From positions 1-64,000 of the forward strand of contig NZ_JRGL01000007.1 in the NCBI RefSeq assembly GCF_000764655.1: DNA of 64,000 bases, given 5' to 3'. A program made the translations under genes and the position numbers. The stretch is from Aeromonas aquatica. Its GTDB lineage: Bacteria; Pseudomonadota; Gammaproteobacteria; Enterobacterales; Aeromonadaceae. Within the stretch, counting starts at the first letter, position 1; each line of letters opens with the position of its first letter. Under the pieces are notes generated by a model. That model was not told the origin of the DNA. It did not search any database and saw only the letters and a program-made list of their open reading frames with translations. This document shows positions 27,719-37,003 of the stretch, piece by piece.

Positions 27719-28252
27719 ATGAGCCTGAACCTGGTACCGGCTGGCAAGAGCCTGCCCGACGACATCTACGTCATCATCGAGATCCCGCAGAATGCCGATC
27801 CGATCAAATACGAAGTCGACAAGGACAGCGGTGCCATCTTCGTTGACCGCTTCATGTCCACCCCCATGTTCTACCCGTGCAACTACGGCTACGTGAACGC
27901 CACCCTGTCTCTGGATGGGGATCCGGTCGACGTGCTGGTACCGACTCCTTATCCGCTGCTGGCTGGCTCCGTCATTCGCTGCCGCCCGGTCGGCGTGCTG
28001 AAGATGACCGACGAGTCTGGCGAAGATGCCAAGATCGTGGCCGTGCCGCACTCCAAGCTGACCAAGCAATACGATCACATCAAGGATGTGAACGATCTGC
28101 CCGAGCTGCTGAAAGCCCAGATCCAGCACTTCTTCGAGCGCTACAAAGAGCTGGAAGCAGGTAAGTGGGTCAAGGTTGAAGGTTGGGGCGACAAGGCTGC
28201 CGCCGAAGCCGAGATCGTCACCTCCGCCGAGCGTTACGCTGCCGCCAAGTAA
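27719..28252 (+). CDS. ppa: Inorganic pyrophosphatase
   Basis: A 177-residue family I soluble pyrophosphatase that hydrolyses PPi to phosphate and pulls biosynthetic reactions forward. The metal- and PPi-binding residues are in [32 protein letters not shown] and AKIVAVP. Length matches E. coli Ppa (176). The gene is monocistronic between a good -10 element and a strong terminator. Confidence 0.97.
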   Translation: MSLNLVPAGKSLPDDIYVIIEIPQNADPIKYEVDKDSGAIFVDRFMSTPMFYPCNYGYVNATLSLDGDPVDVLVPTPYPLLAGSVIRCRPVGVLKMTDESGEDAKIVAVPHSKLTKQYDHIKDVNDLPELLKAQIQHFFERYKELEAGKWVKVEGWGDKAAAEAEIVTSAERYAAAK

Positions 28253-28265
28253 GCGTATCCCTCGC

Positions 28266-28293
28266 AAAAAAGGCGCCTCATGGCGCCTTTTTT
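28266..28293. terminator. Terminator of ppa, overlapping the convergent gene's stop
   Basis: Perfect AAAAAAGGCGCC/GGCGCCTTTTTT with a TCAT loop. The minus-strand gene at 28278 ends inside this hairpin. Confidence 0.92.
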
Positions 28294-28613
28294 ATGTGAC
28301 TTTGCGAACGTGAGCCCGGCGGATCACCCTGGATATAGAGGTCGCGCCCATTCTGCCGATAGGGGCGATAGTAGCTGTCACCACAGCGGTAATCCCCACC
28401 CGCTCCCCCCACCAGATCGCAGTTGACCGGCAACACCTCCAGCCACTTGACCGCCTGCTGGAAACGCAGCCACTCCTGCCATTCATGTTCCCGCGCCAGC
28501 TGATCCCGCAGGGCAAAGGTGTCGGCCGTGGACATGCCCTGATTGACGAAAACCTGACCCGCTGCCGCCGGCAACGAGAGCAATAGCAGAAAGAAGGTGG
28601 CGACAGCTTTCAT
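28278..28613 (-). CDS. Small exported protein of unknown function
   Basis: 111 residues with a clean signal peptide (MKAVATFFLLLLSLPAAAGQ, cleavage near residue 19). The mature part is rich in W, Q and Y and has two cysteines (NCDLVGG and YRCGDS) that could form a disulfide in the periplasm. No family is recognised. Its last codons lie inside the ppa terminator hairpin, so on its own strand the mRNA must end very close to the stop codon. Confidence 0.65.
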   Translation of the reverse strand: MKAVATFFLLLLSLPAAAGQVFVNQGMSTADTFALRDQLAREHEWQEWLRFQQAVKWLEVLPVNCDLVGGAGGDYRCGDSYYRPYRQNGRDLYIQGDPPGSRSQSHIKKAP

Positions 28614-28753
28614 GGTGGTTCCCCGTGTGACTTATTTTCAAAATTAAATTTAAAGCCTTATCAAATCATTACCAACTTATGTGCAATTGGAACAATCCAA
28701 ATTCTGCCGCCTAACCTAGTTGTTTAGTATTACCCGGCGCAGGATGCAGCATC

Positions 28754-29629
28754 ATGAAACTGGCACAAGCTCTGCTGTGGAGTCTGGCACTTGGCTCAGC
28801 CGCCGCCCACGAGGTCAACTTCAGCTGGCAATGGCAGTCTGCCGACGGCCAGCAGAAACACCTGCAGCTAAGCACGGATGAGCGCGTCATCTCCGCCAGT
28901 CGTCACGAGATGACGCTGATCGACACCTCCCTCAACTTTCCGCTGGAGACGCTCTACTCCTACATCAGCCCGCGGCTTTACAGCAGCATCAACCAGATCA
29001 ATCAGAGCAGCCCCGAAACCGCCACCAAATTCCGCAACCTGGAGCAGGCGTTTACCCTGCACGACGACAGCCTGGAGTCGACCCAGTTCTGGCAGGCCTA
29101 TCAGCAGTATCAGGAAGATGCCTTCTACCAGATGCGGGTGCTGCCCTGCGTTCATCCGGCCAATCGTAAACTGCCCTGTGTGAGACCCAATTATTCCCAG
29201 TTATTCTATCAATTCAAGGGGGATCTGAAGCCGCTTGCCCAGCAGTTCTCGGCCAAGGATCTGGCCACCAGCATCAACCTGCTGCAGGAGTGGTTGAACG
29301 CCATCCCCACCCCACCGGAACAGATGGACCACTTCGCCCCGCCCTTGCAGGCGCTGCAGGACAACAAGGCCGACAGCGACGAGAAGGCGCTGCTGATGGC
29401 CAGCCTCCTGGCCGAGCTGGCGCCGCAATATATGCTCAGCATCATCTACCCGAACATCAGCATCGGCAGCGTCTCCCCAGCCTGGCTCGCCATCACGGCC
29501 GACAGCGGACTGAAGGGGGATACCGTGGTGATCGACAATCAGCGCCACGTCTTGCTGACCGGCTCCCCCCTGCTGGCCCAGCAGATGACCATGGCCCAGA
29601 TCCCGCTGGTCAGCGAGCCGCTCTACTGA
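28754..29629 (+). CDS. Exported protein, possibly degenerate transglutaminase-like
   Basis: 291 residues with a short signal peptide (MKLAQALLWSLALGSAAAHE). The block DEKALLMASLLAELAPQYML near residues 213-232 and the following IDNQRHVLLTG resemble the core of transglutaminase-like domains, where a Cys starts the helix and a His and Asp follow. Here the Cys position is Ser and the His is not obvious, so an inactive relative is possible. This is pattern recognition only. Two cysteines (LPCVHP and LPCVRP) form a duplicated motif at about residues 134 and 145. It stands alone before the zinc cluster. Confidence 0.6.
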   Translation: MKLAQALLWSLALGSAAAHEVNFSWQWQSADGQQKHLQLSTDERVISASRHEMTLIDTSLNFPLETLYSYISPRLYSSINQINQSSPETATKFRNLEQAFTLHDDSLESTQFWQAYQQYQEDAFYQMRVLPCVHPANRKLPCVRPNYSQLFYQFKGDLKPLAQQFSAKDLATSINLLQEWLNAIPTPPEQMDHFAPPLQALQDNKADSDEKALLMASLLAELAPQYMLSIIYPNISIGSVSPAWLAITADSGLKGDTVVIDNQRHVLLTGSPLLAQQMTMAQIPLVSEPLY

Positions 29630-29820
29630 CTTTGACTCCTCAAACCAGTTAATAACGGGTTGATTATTAACTGCTGCATGCCATTCTAGCCGCCCTCGCC
29701 AGCCAGCGTTCTGCGTTGACACGAAGCATCGCCTGATCATTTGCGACTTCATTTAACACTTTTTAAACACATCCGATCAGTTTAGGATGAGTACTACCCC
29801 ATTCCCTCAATCATAAAATC

Positions 29821-29833
29821 GTTATAACATAAC
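29821..29833 (+). promoter_or_regulatory. Zur-like operator upstream of ytfJ
   Basis: GTTATAACATAAC matches the core of the enterobacterial Zur consensus (GTTATA-N-TATAAC) at 12 of 13 positions. It lies 18 nt before the ytfJ ATG, where a bound repressor would block transcription or initiation. The zinc-uptake genes lie downstream. Confidence 0.5.
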
Positions 29834-29850
29834 AAAGGAGTGTCATCAGG

Positions 29851-30393
29851 ATGAAACATCTCGTACTTACCCTGGCGCTGCTGCCAAGCTTGGTCATGGC
29901 CCACAACATCAAGGAATCCGCCCAAGTGCCGCTGGTCAATATCAGTGACAAGGGTGAGCTGGTGCTGAAGGACAAAGAGATCAGCTACCAGCCATGGCAG
30001 AGCCAGGTGCTGACCGGCAAGGTATTTCTGATCCAGCACATCGCGGGTCGCTCCAGTGCCAAGGAGCTCAATGCCCCCATGATCGAGGCGATCAAGGCGG
30101 CCAAACTGCCCCACGATCAGTACCAGACGGTCACCATCATCAACAGCAATGACGCCATCTGGGGAACCTCCGGCTTCGTGAAGAGCAGTGCCGAAGACAC
30201 CAAGAAAGAGTTCCCCTGGTCCGCGCTGATACTGGATGCCAAGGGCATGGCCCGTAACGCCTGGGCGCTCGCGCCGGAGAGTTCGGCCATCGTACTGCTG
30301 GATAAAGAAGGCAAGGTGCTGTTCGCCAAAGATGGCCAGCTCGATGCCACCGACATCACCAAGGTGATGGGGCTCATCAAGTCCCATCTCTGA
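29851..30393 (+). CDS. ytfJ: YtfJ-family periplasmic protein
   Basis: 180 residues with a signal peptide (MKHLVLTLALLPSLVMAHN) and a thioredoxin-like fold typical of YtfJ, although no CXXC motif is visible. Conserved blocks: WQSQVLTGKVFLIQHIAGRS and FPWSALILDAKGMARNAWAL. The function of the family is not established. AAAGGAG lies 13 nt before the ATG. It is preceded by a Zur-like palindrome and followed by zinc-uptake genes, so a role in metal stress is a reasonable hypothesis. Confidence 0.85.
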   Translation: MKHLVLTLALLPSLVMAHNIKESAQVPLVNISDKGELVLKDKEISYQPWQSQVLTGKVFLIQHIAGRSSAKELNAPMIEAIKAAKLPHDQYQTVTIINSNDAIWGTSGFVKSSAEDTKKEFPWSALILDAKGMARNAWALAPESSAIVLLDKEGKVLFAKDGQLDATDITKVMGLIKSHL

Positions 30394-30402
30394 ATCAGAG
30401 AG

Positions 30403-30424
30403 AAGGGGCGCTGATGGCGCCCTT
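30403..30424 (+). terminator. Weak hairpin after ytfJ
   Basis: AAGGG(G)CGC/GCGCCCTT with a 5-nt loop and one bulge, no long T tract. More an attenuator than a full stop, so read-through into the zinc genes is plausible. Confidence 0.45.
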
Positions 30425-30437
30425 TCCAAAAGGGTCT

Positions 30438-30728
30438 ATGGGTCGTACCAAGCTGAAAATCTGGTTGCTGCTGCTGGGCTGGTTGTGGTTGCAACCGGCA
30501 CTGGCACAGCATCCGCTGGAAGCTGATCTGCCCGATCACAGCCACCATTGCCTCATCTGCGCCCTCCACCTGGATGGCAAGTTGGCCCTGACCCCCAACT
30601 CCCTTGCCCCAGCCCACCCCTTTGTCGCCTACCAACCCCTCTCCACCGAGATCACCCGCATCTCGAGTCTGGATACCCCTCACTACAGCATCCGTGCCCC
30701 TCCCCTGCTTCAGCGTTTCACCATTTAA
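30438..30728 (+). CDS. Small exported His/Cys protein in the zinc cluster
   Basis: 96 residues: signal peptide (MGRTKLKIWLLLLGWLWLQP, cleavage near ALA-Q), then a motif HSHHCLIC near residues 35-42 that looks like a metal-binding site. DUF2946-type proteins have a comparable His/Cys cluster, but the family call is tentative. The start at 30438 is preferred because the upstream ATG at 30414 lies inside the ytfJ hairpin. It precedes zrgA by 40 nt, suggesting a zinc-binding accessory role. Confidence 0.65.
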   Translation: MGRTKLKIWLLLLGWLWLQPALAQHPLEADLPDHSHHCLICALHLDGKLALTPNSLAPAHPFVAYQPLSTEITRISSLDTPHYSIRAPPLLQRFTI

Positions 30729-30768
30729 ACATTTCCCTTAACGATCAATGGTTTTAAAAGGAATCACG

Positions 30769-31344
30769 ATGAAAGCAGTCACCCTGTTGCTGGCGGCCGC
30801 CGCCTTTGGCGCACAAGCGAATCACGATGAACACGAGAGTCACGGTCACGGTCACGGTGCCCACGAGCATGGTCACGGCCACCTCAATCTGGTGCTCGAT
30901 GGCAACCAGCTGATGATCGAGCTGCAGGCCCCCGCCGCCGATCTGGTGGGCTTCGAACACGCCGCCAAGAACGATGCGGAGAAGGCGCAATATGCCAAGG
31001 CAATGACCCAGCTCAAGCAGCCGGATGCCCTGTTCCGCCTCGATCCCGCCGCCGGTTGCACCCTGACCCAGCAGGAGCTCAATGCCCCCAAGGACGATCA
31101 TGACCATGATCACGACCATGACAAGGCTGACGGCGCCAAGGATGAGCACCACCACGAAGACGGCCACGCCGATATGGGCGCCATGTACACCTACACCTGC
31201 GCGGCCCCGGCCAAGCTGACCGGGCTGGAGGCCACCCTCTTTACCGTCTACCCGAGCCTGGAGAAGCTGAGCGTGCAGGGCATCCTGCCCACCGGCCAGA
31301 CCGCGGCCGAGCTGACCCCGTCCGCCTACAAGCTGAGCTGGTGA
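30769..31344 (+). CDS. zrgA: His-rich periplasmic zinc-uptake protein ZrgA (DUF2796)
   Basis: 191 residues with a signal peptide (MKAVTLLLAAAAFGAQA). The mature N-terminus is a dense His stretch (HESHGHGHGAHEHGHGH, residues 22-38), and a second lies at about residues 107-130 (HDHDHDHD and DEHHHEDGH). This is the pattern of DUF2796 proteins, known in Vibrio cholerae as ZrgA, part of a zinc-regulated uptake system beside ZnuABC. AAAAGGA precedes the ATG. The ATPase gene follows 4 nt after the stop. Confidence 0.88.
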   Translation: MKAVTLLLAAAAFGAQANHDEHESHGHGHGAHEHGHGHLNLVLDGNQLMIELQAPAADLVGFEHAAKNDAEKAQYAKAMTQLKQPDALFRLDPAAGCTLTQQELNAPKDDHDHDHDHDKADGAKDEHHHEDGHADMGAMYTYTCAAPAKLTGLEATLFTVYPSLEKLSVQGILPTGQTAAELTPSAYKLSW

Positions 31345-31348
31345 TCCC

Positions 31349-32035
31349 ATGAACAACGCCGTGGTTGAGATCCGCGATCTGGCCTTCGCCTGGCCAGGTG
31401 GCGAGGCTGTACTCGATCTGCCCGCCCTGCGTATCGCGCAAGGGGAGCGGGTGTTTATCAAGGGGCCTTCGGGCTCCGGCAAGTCGACCCTGCTCGGGCT
31501 GCTTGCCGGGATCCAGACCGCCAACCACGGCACCCTGGAGGTGCTGGGCCAACCCCTGGCCCAGCTCTCCGGCCGTGCCCGTGATCACTTCCGGGCGGCC
31601 AATCTGGGTTACATCTTCCAGCAGTTCAATCTGCTGCCTTTTTTATCCGTGCTGGATAATGTCACTACGGCGCTCAGCTTCTCCCCACAGAAACGATCCC
31701 GCCTGCGCGGCAGTCCAGAACAGGAAGCCCGTCGCCTGCTGGGAGAGTTGCAGTTGCCGGATGAGGCGCTGCACAGGCCGGTCCATGCCTTGAGCATCGG
31801 CCAACAGCAGCGGGTCGCCGCAGCCCGGGCGCTGATCGGCTCGCCGCCCCTGGTGATCGCCGACGAGCCCACCTCGGCGCTCGATACCGACAACAGGGCC
31901 GCCTTCATCAAGCTGTTGTTCGAGGAGTGCGACAAACGGGGCTCGACCCTCATCTTCGTCAGTCACGACCCCTATCTCGAGCCCCTCTTCCCCCGGGTGG
32001 AAAACCTGCAACAGCTCAACCGGAGGGCGGCATGA
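31349..32035 (+). CDS. ABC transporter ATPase (zinc cluster)
   Basis: A 228-residue ATPase of the MacB/LolD class. Walker A is GPSGSGKST, the Q-loop is IFQQFNLLPF, the signature is LSIGQQQRVAAARAL (Ile where Gly is usual) and Walker B is LVIADEPTSALD with FVSHD. It is paired with the FtsX-like permease downstream. In V. cholerae the corresponding genes belong to the zrg zinc-uptake operon; the specific letter is not assigned here. Confidence 0.88.
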   Translation: MNNAVVEIRDLAFAWPGGEAVLDLPALRIAQGERVFIKGPSGSGKSTLLGLLAGIQTANHGTLEVLGQPLAQLSGRARDHFRAANLGYIFQQFNLLPFLSVLDNVTTALSFSPQKRSRLRGSPEQEARRLLGELQLPDEALHRPVHALSIGQQQRVAAARALIGSPPLVIADEPTSALDTDNRAAFIKLLFEECDKRGSTLIFVSHDPYLEPLFPRVENLQQLNRRAA

Positions 32036-32114
32036 TGAGATCTGCTAACCAGAACCTCTGCCCACGCGCGCCCGCACAGGCAGGCTGCCAGCCATCCAGG
32101 ATGCGGAGGTCGCC

Positions 32115-33362
32115 ATGCTGAAACTCGCCCTGCAAAGTCTCTGGGCCCGCCGCCTCACCGCCGGGCTCACCCTCTTGGCCGTGGCCATCAGCGTCACCCT
32201 GCTGCTCGGGGTGGAGCGGGTGCGCACCGAGGCGCGCGAGAGCTTCGCCAACACCGTCTCCGGCACCGATCTCATCGTCGGCGCCCGATCCGGCCAGGTG
32301 AACCTCTTGCTCTACTCGGTGTTTCGCATCGGCAACCCCACCAACAACGTGGGCTGGGACACCTATCAGGCCATCAAGCAGCGTCCCGGTATCGCCTGGA
32401 CCATTCCCCTCTCCCTCGGGGATTCTCACAAGGGCTTCCGGGTGCTCGGCACCAATGGCGACTACTTCACTCACCTGAAGTACGGCCAGCAACAGTCGTT
32501 GCAGATGCGGGAGGGGCGCCCGTTCGAGACGCCGTTCGAGGCGGTGCTCGGCGCCCAGGTGGCCGAGAAGCTCGGCTACAAGCTGGATCAGTCCATCGTC
32601 ATCGCCCACGGCGCCGGCAACACCTCCTTCAGCCAGCACGACAACCTGCCGTTCAAGGTGGTGGGGATACTGGCGCCGACCGGCACCCCGGTCGATCGCA
32701 CCGTGCACGTGCCGCTGGCCGGTATCGAAGCCATCCACCTCGGCTGGGACACCGGCCGCCACAGCAAGAACGTCACCGCCGAGCAGGCGCTGGCCCAGGA
32801 TCTCACCCCCAAGACCATCACCGCCTTTATGGTGGGCCTGAGCAACCGGATCCTGGCGTTCCAGCTGCAGCGCGGCATCAACACCTACACGGGTGAACCC
32901 CTGATGGCCATCTTGCCGGGAGCCGCCTTGCAGGAGCTGTGGGGCATGATGAGCGTGATGGAAACGGCGCTCACCGTCATCGCCGGCTTCGTGGTGGTGG
33001 CGGGCCTCATCGGCATGCTGACCACCCTGCTGGCGGGGCTCAACGAGCGGCGCCGTGAGCTCGCCATCTTGCGCTCCCTCGGCGCCGGCCCGTCCCACCT
33101 GTTCCTGCTGCTGGCGCTGGAGGCCATGGCCCTCACCACCCTCGGCATCGCCCTCGGGGTCGGGGTGCTCTACCTCGGACAAGGGCTTGCCACCCCCTGG
33201 CTGCTCAGCCACTATGGCCTGCAACTCGGCCTCGGCCTGCCGAGCGCCTATGAATGGCAACTGCTGGGACTGGTGTGGCTGGCGGGCATGGTGATAGGGC
33301 TGCTGCCCGCCGCCCGCGCGTATCGCTACAGCCTGAGCGATGGCATGAGTATCCGGATATGA
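32115..33362 (+). CDS. FtsX-like ABC permease (zinc cluster)
   Basis: A 415-residue permease with one N-terminal helix, a large periplasmic MacB-core-like domain (residues about 40-265) and three C-terminal helices (ALTVIAGFVVVAGLIGMLTT; LLLALEAMALTTLGIALGVG; LLGLVWLAGMVIGLLPAARA). This is the type VII ABC layout used in mechanotransmission rather than classical import, so how it would serve zinc acquisition is open. It starts 79 nt after the ATPase gene; that gap holds no convincing gene. The stop overlaps possible starts of the next gene. Confidence 0.85.
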   Translation: MLKLALQSLWARRLTAGLTLLAVAISVTLLLGVERVRTEARESFANTVSGTDLIVGARSGQVNLLLYSVFRIGNPTNNVGWDTYQAIKQRPGIAWTIPLSLGDSHKGFRVLGTNGDYFTHLKYGQQQSLQMREGRPFETPFEAVLGAQVAEKLGYKLDQSIVIAHGAGNTSFSQHDNLPFKVVGILAPTGTPVDRTVHVPLAGIEAIHLGWDTGRHSKNVTAEQALAQDLTPKTITAFMVGLSNRILAFQLQRGINTYTGEPLMAILPGAALQELWGMMSVMETALTVIAGFVVVAGLIGMLTTLLAGLNERRRELAILRSLGAGPSHLFLLLALEAMALTTLGIALGVGVLYLGQGLATPWLLSHYGLQLGLGLPSAYEWQLLGLVWLAGMVIGLLPAARAYRYSLSDGMSIRI

Positions 33363-33385
33363 CAATGATCAAAGGAAAGATGACG

Positions 33386-33856
33386 ATGTGGAGAATGCTG
33401 GCGCTGCTGCTGGGTGTGTTGGCATTGCCTGCCCATGCTGTGGATTACAAGACAATCGACTGGGATGTACTCATTCCAGAGGGTGAAAAGCTGCTACCGC
33501 CGCCCCAGGTCAGCCACGACGGCAACCTGGCCTCGGTGCCGCAGCCGGTCGGCGGGGTCAACAAGAAGCTGGACAACCAGGATCTGCGCATCCCGGGCTT
33601 CGTGGTGCCGCTGGAGGGGGATGCCAAGAAGATCACCGCCTTCCTGCTGGTGCCCTACTTCGGCGCCTGCATCCATGTGCCGCCGCCCCCCACCAACCAG
33701 GTGATCTATGTGAGCTACCCCAAGGGCGCACCGGTGGATGATCTCTGGGACGCCATCTGGGTGAAGGGCAAGATGCGCACCATCAGTTCCAGCCACGAGA
33801 TGGCCACCGCCTCCTACTCCATGGAGGCGACCGAGGTCAGCGTCTACGAGGAGTAA
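33386..33856 (+). CDS. DUF3299 exported protein (zinc cluster)
   Basis: About 156 residues with a signal peptide (MWRMLALLLGVLALPAHA). The mature part has DLRIPGFVVPLEGDAKKITA and FGACIHVPPPPTNQ, the hallmarks of DUF3299, with one conserved Cys and His next to a poly-proline run. Function is unknown, but it consistently travels with ZrgA-type operons. The start is chosen at 33386 because AAAGGA lies about 9 nt upstream; ATGs at 33359, 33365 and 33380 are in frame. Confidence 0.82.
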   Translation: MWRMLALLLGVLALPAHAVDYKTIDWDVLIPEGEKLLPPPQVSHDGNLASVPQPVGGVNKKLDNQDLRIPGFVVPLEGDAKKITAFLLVPYFGACIHVPPPPTNQVIYVSYPKGAPVDDLWDAIWVKGKMRTISSSHEMATASYSMEATEVSVYEE

Positions 33857-34027
33857 GCCGCTGCGTCTATTGCCTTGATACGCAATCAAAATGGCCTCCC
33901 TTGGGAGGTCATTTTGTTATACGGCCTGCACATCGGGGGCCCAGCACCGCCTGAGGGATTGCTCGTTTGGCTGCTTGGGGTAACATTGAATACCAGCCTG
34001 ATCCACCCCTGCCATCACGGAGCCAGC

Positions 34028-34879
34028 ATGGCCGATCTTCCGCCCCCCAAGAAAGAGAGTTCCATTCTGAGCAGCCAGGAGCAGACCCTGCGCCTGGCCC
34101 GCAGCCGCAACATCGATGGCATGCTGACCCGCAACAGCGACAGCACCTTCGAGCAGCGCGCCACCTTCCGCCAGCTGGCGGATCAGGCCTCCCGTCAGCG
34201 CAACCTGGAATCCATCATGGTGATGGCGGCGCGCCACTGCGAGGAGACGGCCGCCGGCGGTGAGATGGACAGCGACTGGCTGACCCGCTTCCTGCAGCTG
34301 GCCGAGGAGATCAGCATGGTGCCCATGCAGCAGCTTTGGGGGCGGATCTTTGCGCTGGAAGTGGCGACCCCCGGTCGCTTCTCCATCCGGGCCCTCAGCA
34401 CCCTCAAGGAGATGACCCAGCGCGAGGCCCAGCTGTTCCAGCGCATCTGCGCCCTCTGCTGCCACTACGAGGGCAGCGACGAGCAGCGCCTGCTGCTCGG
34501 CATGCACAAGGGCGCCAGCTTGCTCAGCCGCGCCAGGGTCACCCGCATGGGGCTTGGCAAATATCGGGTGCCCTACAGCGCCCTGCTGTTGCTGTTCGAT
34601 CTGGGCCTGCTGCACCGGGGGGAGCTGGAATCCGGGCCGCTGCCGGCAGACGGGGTGGAGCTCGCCTTCGGTAACCAGCATTGGCGACTGCGTCAGCGTC
34701 AGAACGGCCTGACCCTGCTCTATTACCGCCTCACCCCGGTCGGCAACGAACTCGCCCTGCTGCTGGATGAACCGCCCCTGGAGGAGTACCTGCAGGACTT
34801 GAAGACCCTGCTCTCGACCAACCTGCAGATCGAAACCCTGACAGCCCCCCCCACCAGCACGCCGGAGATCCCCGCCTGA
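34028..34879 (+). CDS. TIGR03899-family protein
   Basis: 283 residues, cytoplasmic, mostly helical. It resembles proteins annotated TIGR03899 in Vibrio, Shewanella and Aeromonas (core block EEISMVPMQQLWGRIFALEV; also RALSTLKEMTQREAQLFQRI). Function unknown. The start at 34028 (MADLPPPKKESSIL) has GGAG 8 nt upstream. It is single and ends in a terminator. The name is from memory. Confidence 0.7.
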   Translation: MADLPPPKKESSILSSQEQTLRLARSRNIDGMLTRNSDSTFEQRATFRQLADQASRQRNLESIMVMAARHCEETAAGGEMDSDWLTRFLQLAEEISMVPMQQLWGRIFALEVATPGRFSIRALSTLKEMTQREAQLFQRICALCCHYEGSDEQRLLLGMHKGASLLSRARVTRMGLGKYRVPYSALLLLFDLGLLHRGELESGPLPADGVELAFGNQHWRLRQRQNGLTLLYYRLTPVGNELALLLDEPPLEEYLQDLKTLLSTNLQIETLTAPPTSTPEIPA

Positions 34880-34885
34880 ATCGGC

Positions 34886-34909
34886 CGGGAGCCCGTCTGG
34901 GCTCCCGCT
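34886..34909 (+). terminator. Terminator-like hairpin
   Basis: Perfect 9-bp stem CGGGAGCCC/GGGCTCCCG with a 4-nt loop, 7 nt past the stop, short T tract only. Confidence 0.6.
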
Positions 34910-35130
34910 TCACGGCTTGCCAAATTGCGAAACCGGGGGTTTTATTCCCAAAACGGCTCCCAAAAAGCGAATCGATTCAGCAACCCATCAATCCCCTGCC
35001 CTGTCGCCCTCCTCCACCGACAAATTTTCTTCGAATAACCCCCATCAAGCCCATTATTTGAGCTTTTTCCGCCACTCTGGTGCACGGCTTGCAGACGGGA
35101 CTCATAGCCCCAATCCCAGTCGGAATCCCT

Positions 35131-36759
35131 ATGAGAGTCAATCAACCCGTAACCCAGCGTGAGCGCCTCTTTCCGGAGCATCAGAGCCTGATCTCGACCA
35201 CGGATCTGGAGAGTCGCATCACCTATGCCAACGAGGAGTTCTGCCAGATCGCCGGCTTCGCGCTGGAGGAGCTGCAAGGCGCCCCCCACAACCTGGTGCG
35301 CCACCCCGACATGCCGAGCCAGGCCTTCGCCGACATGTGGGCACACCTGCGCCAGAACAAGAGCTGGATGGGACCGGTCAAGAACCGCTGCAAGAATGGC
35401 GATCACTACTGGGTCAATGCCTTCGTCACCCCCATTCAGGATGCCAACGGCAAGGTGGTGGAGTATCAATCCGTGCGCACCGCGCCGGATGGGGAGCTGA
35501 AACAGCGGGCGGAGCAGGTCTATGCCCAGCTCAGGGAAGACAAGCAGCCCCTGGCCCTGCGTCTGCCGGCCTTCTCCCACACGCTGGTACTCAACCTCTG
35601 CCTGCTGCTTGCCCTGGTGGCCATGCTGGCGCTGGGCTATCGCCACGAGTCGGGTTGGCTGCTGGCCGCAGCCGTCCTGCCACTGGCAGGCGCCGCCCTG
35701 ATCGTCAACGCCCTCTCCCGGCGCCTCGGCAAACTCGGCAAGCTGGCCCGCAACCGCTTCGACAACCCGCTGATGCAGTTGCTTTACACGGGCCGGGTCG
35801 ACAACCTGGCCGCCGTCGAGCTCGCCATGCGGATGAATCAGGCCGAGTTCAATGCCGTGCTGGCCCGCACCCAGCAAACCTGCCAGCAAATCTTGCGGGC
35901 GGCGCAGACGGACCTGCACAACGCCGAGGCCATCACCGACAACCTGCAGCAACAACAGGCGCAGACCAACCAAGTCGCCACCGCCATCACCGAAATGGCG
36001 GAATCCATCCGCGAGGTTTCCCACAGCTCGACCGCCTCCTCCGATCGATTGGACGAAACCGCCGATCTGTTCAAGGAGGGCAACCGCAGCGTGCTGGAGA
36101 CAATGACGGCGGTGGAAGGGATGCACAGCGAGCTGGTCACCTCCAAGGGGGTGATCAACACGCTAGCCAGCCAGTGCCGGGCCATCGACGGCATCCTGGA
36201 TGTGATCAACAGCATCGCCAACCAGACCAACCTGCTGGCCCTCAACGCCGCCATCGAGGCCGCCCGGGCCGGTGAGGCGGGGCGTGGCTTCTCGGTGGTG
36301 GCGGACGAGATCCGCTCCCTTGCCATCAAGACCCAGTCCTCCACCGGCGAGATCCAGAAGATGATAAGCCTCTTGCAAGGCAGTGCCGGGGATGCGGAGC
36401 AGGCCATGGAGAAGGGAGAGCAGCTCTCGGCCAGCTGCCGCCTCAAGGCCTCCGCCACCGGCGACGTGCTGCAGCAGATAAGCGACCGCTTGCTGCAGGT
36501 GGCCGCCGGCAGCAGCCAGATTGCTCAGGCGGTGCAGGAACAATCCCAGGTCACCATGGACATCAACCGCAACGTGCTCAACATCAAGAGCCTCGCGGAT
36601 GACTCCAGTCAGGGCAGCCAGCACGCGGTGCAGGGCGTCATAGCGCTGGTGCGCCAGTTGAACGAACTGGAGCGGCTGGTGCGCCAGTTCCAGCAACGCC
36701 CCGCCCCCCACGCAGCCAGTGAACCGCAACCCAATGGTCGAACCCTGCTCGCCCGCTGA
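35131..36759 (+). CDS. Aer-like methyl-accepting chemotaxis protein with PAS domain
   Basis: 542 residues. The N-terminal PAS domain (residues about 20-110; [20 protein letters not shown] and [16 protein letters not shown]) is of the type found in aerotaxis receptors and often binds FAD or heme. Two adjacent membrane helices follow ([19 protein letters not shown] and [20 protein letters not shown]), then a HAMP-like linker and the cytoplasmic signalling domain with the hairpin tip block [20 protein letters not shown]. It signals through CheA/CheW. The stimulus (oxygen, redox or other) is not decided by sequence. Confidence 0.92.
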   Translation: MRVNQPVTQRERLFPEHQSLISTTDLESRITYANEEFCQIAGFALEELQGAPHNLVRHPDMPSQAFADMWAHLRQNKSWMGPVKNRCKNGDHYWVNAFVTPIQDANGKVVEYQSVRTAPDGELKQRAEQVYAQLREDKQPLALRLPAFSHTLVLNLCLLLALVAMLALGYRHESGWLLAAAVLPLAGAALIVNALSRRLGKLGKLARNRFDNPLMQLLYTGRVDNLAAVELAMRMNQAEFNAVLARTQQTCQQILRAAQTDLHNAEAITDNLQQQQAQTNQVATAITEMAESIREVSHSSTASSDRLDETADLFKEGNRSVLETMTAVEGMHSELVTSKGVINTLASQCRAIDGILDVINSIANQTNLLALNAAIEAARAGEAGRGFSVVADEIRSLAIKTQSSTGEIQKMISLLQGSAGDAEQAMEKGEQLSASCRLKASATGDVLQQISDRLLQVAAGSSQIAQAVQEQSQVTMDINRNVLNIKSLADDSSQGSQHAVQGVIALVRQLNELERLVRQFQQRPAPHAASEPQPNGRTLLAR

Positions 36760-36800
36760 GCCGATCCCGTCACCACCAAGAACTAAGTAGGCCGTGCGCT

Positions 36801-36841
36801 AAAAAAGAATGGGCCCGTATCGTCACCGGTACAGGGCCCAT
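36801..36841 (-). terminator. Orphan minus-strand terminator
   Basis: ATGGGCCC/GGGCCCAT hairpin whose T run (TTCTTTTTT) lies on the minus-strand 3' side. No minus-strand gene now ends here; the nearest upstream on that strand is cysC at 39993. Confidence 0.6.
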
Positions 36842-37003
36842 CGACATTATGAGGCTAAGGGCTGAGCCCTAAATCAGCCCCCGATTACACAGGACGGCCA
36901 GCCGCTCATTCACCATCACCGCCACCGGCTTCCTTTACCGATCTTTAATGGTTGCTGCACGACACCGTACTCAAAATGGCCCTAACTCCGCCCCGATGCA
37001 CGA

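Noticed and set aside
32036-32114. Tiny frame MMRSANQNLC... between the zinc ATPase and permease
   Set aside because: 29 codons, no ribosome-binding support or homology; treated as spacer.
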